Below are positions 59,942 through 64,000 of a stretch of DNA of 64,000 nucleotides, in pieces (the first letter of the stretch is position 1; each line of letters opens with the position of its first letter). The notes below the pieces were generated by a model, which saw only the letters and a list, made by a program, of their open reading frames with translations, was not told the origin of the DNA and did no database searches. This DNA comes from Flavihumibacter soli (GTDB lineage Bacteria > Bacteroidota > Bacteroidia > Sphingobacteriales > Sphingobacteriaceae): NCBI RefSeq assembly GCF_010692725.1, contig NZ_JAAFZB010000096.1:620001-684000 (forward strand), written 5' to 3'. The translations under genes and the position numbers were made by a program.

Positions 59942-60511
59942 ATGACAATTAGTCTAAGACTTTTAACAATCCTGTGCTACTTCCTGCCTTTTACATTTTT
60001 TTTAACCACTTGCAATGGGCCGGTTCTTAATATGTCATACAATCAAACGGAAGCAGACATCAATAACCTAACGCAGGAGAAGTCTTTAAAAGCTATTCCC
60101 GATGCAATTATCGACACTAGTGCTTATTTAACTGAAGTCGTGACCGATACCCTATTTAACGAATCTCAAGGTCAGGGATTTTCAGAAAAAGTTCTCCAAG
60201 AAGTATTTTTTCCTACAAAAAATTCGATTTCAGGGTTCGGTTCTATAATATTTTATAAAAATTTACAAGGACGAGTAGTCATTGGTATAAGCCTTCTTTT
60301 ATCAGTAATGCTATTAGCAACTTTCAGAATCTCAAGACTTAAAAAAGTGCACTCGTATCTTCTGTTAATCAATATCATATGTATTATGACTTTTATACTT
60401 GACAGTCTAATCTCTGAAGTTAGCTTAATGCTCGGAGTGTGGCTATTATCGGTATTAGTAATAATTCAATACATACTCGTTCTCAAGGACAGAAAAACAG
60501 CCTACCACTGA
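59942..60511 (+). CDS. Hypothetical membrane protein, 189 residues
   Basis: An N-terminal hydrophobic segment ends in LTTC (Cys24), which could be a lipobox or part of a first helix. A soluble stretch of about 85 residues follows (NQTEADINNLTQEKS to NSISGFGSIIF), then three helices (about 107-127, 135-153, 160-180). Base composition is AT-rich. I recognise no family. A TATTTTTG element at 59792-59799 lies 143 bases upstream and may be its promoter, without a clear -33 partner. Confidence 0.65.
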   Translation: MTISLRLLTILCYFLPFTFFLTTCNGPVLNMSYNQTEADINNLTQEKSLKAIPDAIIDTSAYLTEVVTDTLFNESQGQGFSEKVLQEVFFPTKNSISGFGSIIFYKNLQGRVVIGISLLLSVMLLATFRISRLKKVHSYLLLINIICIMTFILDSLISEVSLMLGVWLLSVLVIIQYILVLKDRKTAYH

Positions 60512-60569
60512 AACGACCTATGCAAATAATGACTCGCAAGCATTCAGCATCTAAACCCTCGATATAAAA

Positions 60570-60842
60570 ATGGAAAAAGAAAACGACATTAAACTAATTG
60601 AAGTGTTTGCAGGCGAACTATGGCAATCGACGATGATTCAGAATATTCTAGAAGACAATCAAATCCAGGTATCTCTTGAAAATGAACTGATGGGAACTAT
60701 CGCTCCCTGGAGAGTGGTAGCTAGTGGATTTAATCCTGTGAAGGTTATCGTGTCAAGTTCAGACTATGAGCAGGCGGTTAAACTTATCCAAGAATATAAT
60801 AGCAGTGAACCCCTGGAGGATGAAGAGAGTGAAGAAATTTAG
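60570..60842 (+). CDS. DUF2007 family putative signal-transducing protein
   Basis: 90 residues with the DUF2007 pattern: IKLIEVFAGELWQSTMIQNILEDNQIQVSLENELMG near the start, a hydrophobic strand (VKVIVSSSDYEQAVKLIQEY) and an acidic tail (SSEPLEDEESEEI). The fold is of a PII-like, ferredoxin type by family description, but no partner is known. It follows the 189-residue membrane gene by 58 bases. Confidence 0.8.
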   Translation: MEKENDIKLIEVFAGELWQSTMIQNILEDNQIQVSLENELMGTIAPWRVVASGFNPVKVIVSSSDYEQAVKLIQEYNSSEPLEDEESEEI

Positions 60843-60989
60843 AAATCAAGAAAGACAGCGTTAACCTGGGCTTTAAGGCGATGAGCTAGCCGTGAGTTGT
60901 AGGCTTACGAATTGATGCTTTTTTATTAAATTAGGTTTCAGTTGCCCTCTTCGTAAAGAGAATATAAATCCGCCGTTAAGCTTCGCTTT

Positions 60990-61367
60990 ATGAAAAAATT
61001 ACTGTTTGTAACCCTCATTATTTGCCTAATAATCTCCTCCTGCAGCAAAAACAAACCTGACGGTCCGCTTCTGATCAGAATAGATAATCAAACCGGATTT
61101 AAGATAGAGGAAGTATTCGTTAATACCGGTGATGGACAACATACTTTCGGCACCATAGAGCAAGGTGAAAAATCCGCCTATAGCGAGTTTATTTCCGCGT
61201 ACCGCTATGCTTACGTAAGATTGAAAATTAACAACGTCGAGTATGTTCAACAGCCAATAGATTTTGTTGGGGAAACAAAACTGGAACCCGGGAAGCACAC
61301 CTACATATTAGAGTTGTTGACTTTCAATAATCAGATTCATCTTCGTTCATCCCATCAAAAAGACTAA
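60990..61367 (+). CDS. Hypothetical lipoprotein, 125 residues
   Basis: Signal peptide with lipobox ISSC (Cys18). The rest is a single beta-rich domain (RIDNQTGFKIEEVFVNTGDGQHTFGTIEQGEKSAY) ending in a hydrophobic strand (GKHTYILELLTF). The pattern is like small Ig-like or immunity-type lipoproteins, but no specific family is recognised. Stands alone with 147 bases before it. Confidence 0.72.
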   Translation: MKKLLFVTLIICLIISSCSKNKPDGPLLIRIDNQTGFKIEEVFVNTGDGQHTFGTIEQGEKSAYSEFISAYRYAYVRLKINNVEYVQQPIDFVGETKLEPGKHTYILELLTFNNQIHLRSSHQKD

Positions 61368-61452
61368 GAATTTTTCCTTTTTTAAGGCAAGCGCATTTAT
61401 CTGAGGTAGGTGTCAAATAATCAAATCCTCTGCACAACAGTAAGCCCGGCCT

Positions 61453-61483
61453 TTTGAATTAGCAACTGCATTATGTATTTTTG
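61453..61483 (+). promoter_or_regulatory. Strong Bacteroidota promoter of ahcY
   Basis: TTTG (61453-61456) and TATTTTTG (61476-61483) are separated by 19 bases, an exact match to the consensus pair. The expected transcript begins near 61490, giving a leader of about 110 bases. In that leader an imperfect hairpin (AGATTGA with TCAGTCT, one G-T pair) is present; no known SAM or SAH riboswitch was recognised. Confidence 0.75.
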
Positions 61484-61601
61484 TGCGCTGAATCAGATTG
61501 ACTTAATTCAGTCTCCCTTGTAAATCATTTTTATAAGGCAACAGAAAAAGCCCTAATAACTGCATCTCAGTAAATTAATACAAACATTTAAAAACACATC
61601 T

Positions 61602-62918
61602 ATGTCATCAGTAGAGACAACCTACGTTCCTTATAAAGTTAAGGACATTTCATTAGCCGAATGGGGCCGCAAAGAGATTGGATTAGCCGAAGCAGAAATG
61701 CCGGGCCTGATGTCACTTCGCGAAGAATTCGGTCCATCAAAGCCCTTGAAAGGCGCCCGCATCGCCGGATGTTTACATATGACCATCCAGACAGCGGTTC
61801 TCATCGAAACACTTGTTGAACTGGGTGCAGAAGTTACCTGGTCATCCTGCAATATCTTCTCAACCCAGGATCATGCTGCTGCGGCAATCGCTGCTGCCGG
61901 GATCTCGGTTTATGCCTGGAAAGGCCTGAATGAAGAAGAGTTTGACTGGTGTATCGAGCAAACCCTGCATTTCGGTCCTGACCGTCAGCCTCTGAATATG
62001 ATCCTTGACGACGGCGGAGATTTGACAAACATGGTGTTCGACAGGTTCCCTGAACTGATCGCTGCTATTAAAGGTCTTTCTGAAGAAACTACTACCGGAG
62101 TTCATCGCTTATATGAGCGCATGAAAAACGGCACATTACATATTCCTGCAATCAACGTAAATGACTCGGTTACCAAATCGAAGTTTGACAATAAATATGG
62201 CTGCCGCGAATCACTGGTAGATGCGATCCGTCGTGCTACCGACGTGATGATGGCCGGTAAAGTAGGTGTTGTTTGTGGTTTTGGTGACGTAGGTAAAGGT
62301 TCTGCAGATTCATTGCGTAACGCAGGTGTTCGTGTTATCGTTACTGAAATCGATCCGATCTGTGCTTTACAGGCTGCGATGGAAGGTTTTGAAGTGAAGA
62401 AACTGAATACCGCGATCAAAGAAGCGGATATCGTGGTTACTGCTACCGGAAACTGCAATATCGTTCGTGCTGAACATTTCAAAGCTCTGAAAGATAAAGC
62501 GATCGTTTGTAATATTGGTCACTTCGACAACGAGATCGATATGGCCTGGTTAAACGGGAACTACGGAAACACGAAAGTAGAGATCAAACCACAGGTAGAT
62601 AAGTATACTATCGATGGTGATGATGTGATCGTGCTTGCAGAAGGCCGTTTGGTAAACTTAGGCTGTGCTACCGGACACCCTTCATTCGTGATGTCTAACT
62701 CCTTTACTAATCAGACCCTTGCTCAACTGGAACTTTGGATGAATCCGGGCAAATACGAGAATAAGGTTTACACATTGCCTAAACACCTGGACGAAAAAGT
62801 TGCCCGTTTACACCTTGCTAAAATTGGTGTGGAACTGGAAGTACTTGACCAAGAACAGGCTGACTACATCGGCGTTACTGTTGACGGGCCGTTCAAGCCT
62901 GAGACTTACCGCTACTAG
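61602..62918 (+). CDS. ahcY: Adenosylhomocysteinase
   Basis: Splits S-adenosylhomocysteine to adenosine and homocysteine with bound NAD. 438 residues: [38 protein letters not shown], the NAD-binding [18 protein letters not shown], and the C-terminal [20 protein letters not shown] with the terminal KPETYRY, typical of the family. Preceded by a strong promoter and followed by a terminator, so it is monocistronic and probably highly expressed. Codon use looks regular and optimised. Confidence 0.97.
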   Translation: MSSVETTYVPYKVKDISLAEWGRKEIGLAEAEMPGLMSLREEFGPSKPLKGARIAGCLHMTIQTAVLIETLVELGAEVTWSSCNIFSTQDHAAAAIAAAGISVYAWKGLNEEEFDWCIEQTLHFGPDRQPLNMILDDGGDLTNMVFDRFPELIAAIKGLSEETTTGVHRLYERMKNGTLHIPAINVNDSVTKSKFDNKYGCRESLVDAIRRATDVMMAGKVGVVCGFGDVGKGSADSLRNAGVRVIVTEIDPICALQAAMEGFEVKKLNTAIKEADIVVTATGNCNIVRAEHFKALKDKAIVCNIGHFDNEIDMAWLNGNYGNTKVEIKPQVDKYTIDGDDVIVLAEGRLVNLGCATGHPSFVMSNSFTNQTLAQLELWMNPGKYENKVYTLPKHLDEKVARLHLAKIGVELEVLDQEQADYIGVTVDGPFKPETYRY

Positions 62919-62934
62919 TAGCATATACATTGCG

Positions 62935-62963
62935 AAAGCCGATCTTTAAGGTCGGCTTTTTTA
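62935..62963 (+). terminator. Rho-independent terminator of ahcY
   Basis: AAAGCCGA (62935-62942) pairs with TCGGCTTT (62952-62959) across a short AT-rich loop, followed by a T run. It begins 17 bases after the ahcY stop codon. Confidence 0.88.
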
Positions 62964-62982
62964 TTACCTGATCGTTAAAATT

Positions 62983-63333
62983 ATGAGATCCATTCTGATC
63001 ATTTTTACCTTTCTATCCCTCACAATAGCTGCCAGCGCCCAGGATAAGGCATCGGCTGAAAAGACAGTCCCTAAAACTGTTTTAAATAAAGTTGTAGAAG
63101 CTTCCTGTGGGCAGTGCCGATTTAATATGGCAGGCAAGAGCTGTGACCTGGCTGTTAAGATTGACGGCAAAGCTTATTTTGTTGACGGAACCGGCATCGA
63201 TGAGCACGGTGATGCACATGCAAAGGATGGTTTCTGTCAAAAGGTAAGGAAGGCACGTGTTTCAGGACATATCGAAGGCAATCGCTTTAAGGCCACTTCC
63301 TTTAAGCTGCTGCCTGAAGAGAATAATAATTAG
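62983..63333 (+). CDS. DUF6370 family exported protein with conserved cysteines
   Basis: 116 residues with a signal peptide (1-20, ending ASAQ). The mature domain has four conserved cysteines (42, 45, 54 and 85) in EASCGQCRFNMAGKSCDLAV and AKDGFCQKVRKARV, plus several histidines (HGDAHAKDG), so a metal or cluster site is possible. The family is common in Bacteroidota and has no known function. It lies after the ahcY terminator and before pdxJ. Confidence 0.82.
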   Translation: MRSILIIFTFLSLTIAASAQDKASAEKTVPKTVLNKVVEASCGQCRFNMAGKSCDLAVKIDGKAYFVDGTGIDEHGDAHAKDGFCQKVRKARVSGHIEGNRFKATSFKLLPEENNN

Positions 63334-63395
63334 ATAATTTGGTAATGAATTCGGCAATTTGCTGATTCGATAATTTGCTGATGGTTGCTGATGAA
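63334..63395 (+). repeat. AATTTGCTGATTCG-type low-complexity repeat
   Basis: Imperfect copies of GATAATTTGGTAATG, GCAATTTGCTGATTC and GATAATTTGCTGATG follow the DUF6370 stop and end about 40 bases before the pdxJ start. Similar in style to the repeat at 20811-20850. Confidence 0.65.
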
Positions 63396-63433
63396 ATAGT
63401 AATTTTAGCAAGAAATTTTCGGCCTCAATTATT

Positions 63434-64000
63434 ATGACTAAACTTTCCGTCAACATCAATAAGATAGCCACCCTTCGCAATTCCCGCGGTGGCAATAATC
63501 CCGACCTTGTAAAAGTCGCTTTGGACGCCGAGAGGTTTGGTGCGCAGGGAATAACGGTACATCCGCGGCCTGACGAACGTCATATCCGGTACCAGGACGT
63601 TTATGATCTTAAAAAGGTTATCAGTACGGAATTTAATATTGAAGGCAACTGCACCGAACAGAAGTTTGTTGAGCTGGTTCTGGCCAATAAACCCTCACAG
63701 GTTACCCTGGTGCCTGATGCTGAAGGGCAGCTAACCAGCAATCACGGTTGGGACACTGTTAAACATCAGTCCTACCTGAAAGACATAATTTCAGACTTCA
63801 AGAACGCAGGAATACGGGTTTCCATATTTGTTGACCCCGTAGCGGAAATGATTGAAGCGGCCGCAACAACCGGGACAGACCGGATTGAGCTATACACGGA
63901 AGCGTATGCTTCGGGTTATCACCGGGACAAGGAAAAGGCGGTTCGCCCTTATACTGAATCTGCTAAACTCGCAGGCAGGCTGGGTTTAGGCCTGAATGCT
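63434..64000 (+). CDS. pdxJ: Pyridoxine 5'-phosphate synthase, N-terminal part (runs off the window)
   Basis: Condenses 1-deoxyxylulose 5-phosphate and 3-amino-2-oxopropyl phosphate to form vitamin B6. 189 codons of a protein usually near 240. Landmarks: [17 protein letters not shown] at the start, [43 protein letters not shown] and [13 protein letters not shown] 63434 is the family start. The leader contains a low-complexity repeat. Confidence 0.94.
   Translation, partial: MTKLSVNINKIATLRNSRGGNNPDLVKVALDAERFGAQGITVHPRPDERHIRYQDVYDLKKVISTEFNIEGNCTEQKFVELVLANKPSQVTLVPDAEGQLTSNHGWDTVKHQSYLKDIISDFKNAGIRVSIFVDPVAEMIEAAATTGTDRIELYTEAYASGYHRDKEKAVRPYTESAKLAGRLGLGLNA

Noticed and set aside
1-64000. 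Search by eye for CRISPR arrays, tRNA or rRNA genes, insertion sequences and prophage genes
   Set aside because: No regularly spaced repeats, cloverleaf-like stretches, transposase or phage protein motifs were seen in any gap or frame.

Overview
The window is a piece of a Bacteroidota chromosome, most likely from the Sphingobacteriaceae (a Pedobacter-like organism). The reasons are a SusC/SusD pair, CarboxypepD_reg-type outer-membrane proteins, a GldL-like FKIxHWP membrane protein, an SDR-type threonine dehydrogenase, promoter-like TAnnTTTG elements, AT-rich start regions mostly without Shine-Dalgarno sequences, and family-typical conserved proteins (DUF5686, DUF6370, BT_3928, DUF1599). The genus is inferred from gene content only. 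No rRNA, tRNA, CRISPR array, insertion sequence or prophage was seen.

Layout. 1-7.7 kb is envelope biosynthesis: an lpxK start, a class A beta-lactamase-like hydrolase, a GT2 glycosyltransferase, a minus-strand nucleotide-sugar block (ugd, uxs, galE, then a CpsB-type phosphatase) and divergent waaA. 7.7-16.6 kb holds a frameshifted small membrane gene, hemH with a TonB-dependent receptor, ispH, a DoxX protein, a PBP4-type D-Ala-D-Ala peptidase, a secreted EEP-family hydrolase and asd. 16.6-21.1 kb is plus strand: a lamin-tail surface protein, threonine dehydrogenase, a YebC-family protein and a DUF2442 protein.

21.2-36.5 kb is the main accessory block, a minus-strand polysaccharide utilization locus: LTA-synthase-like membrane sulfatase, GH43, GH3, SusC, SusD, a LamG-fold lipoprotein and two tandem GH144-type glucanases. 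GH144 plus GH3 suggests breakdown of beta-1,2-glucan to glucose; no dedicated regulator is visible. 36.6-42 kb adds trhO, a tandem GH26-like protein whose first copy has lost catalytic residues, and a DUF5686 outer-membrane protein.

42-55.7 kb is largely housekeeping: kbl, pheS, a Rieske-like lipoprotein lacking the iron-binding histidines, a TetR regulator, rlmD, a DUF2807 protein, a phosphoribosyltransferase, aroK, a DppB-type permease, BT_3928 and DUF1599 proteins, folP, cdaA and a bacilliredoxin. 55.7-61.4 kb is an accessory stretch of small membrane proteins and a B12-binding-type radical SAM enzyme. 61.4-64 kb carries ahcY with a clear Bacteroidota promoter, a DUF6370 protein and the start of pdxJ.

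The most interesting non-coding observations are a 45-bp near-perfect palindrome (49330-49374), an orphan plus-strand terminator with no gene upstream (near 55875-55905), and low-complexity repeats placed directly upstream of start codons (rlmD, aroK, a DUF2442 gene, pdxJ). No wholly new multi-gene system could be shown. The best candidates for new biology are the glucan locus with its phosphotransferase-like neighbour, the half-dead GH26 tandem protein and the radical SAM region.
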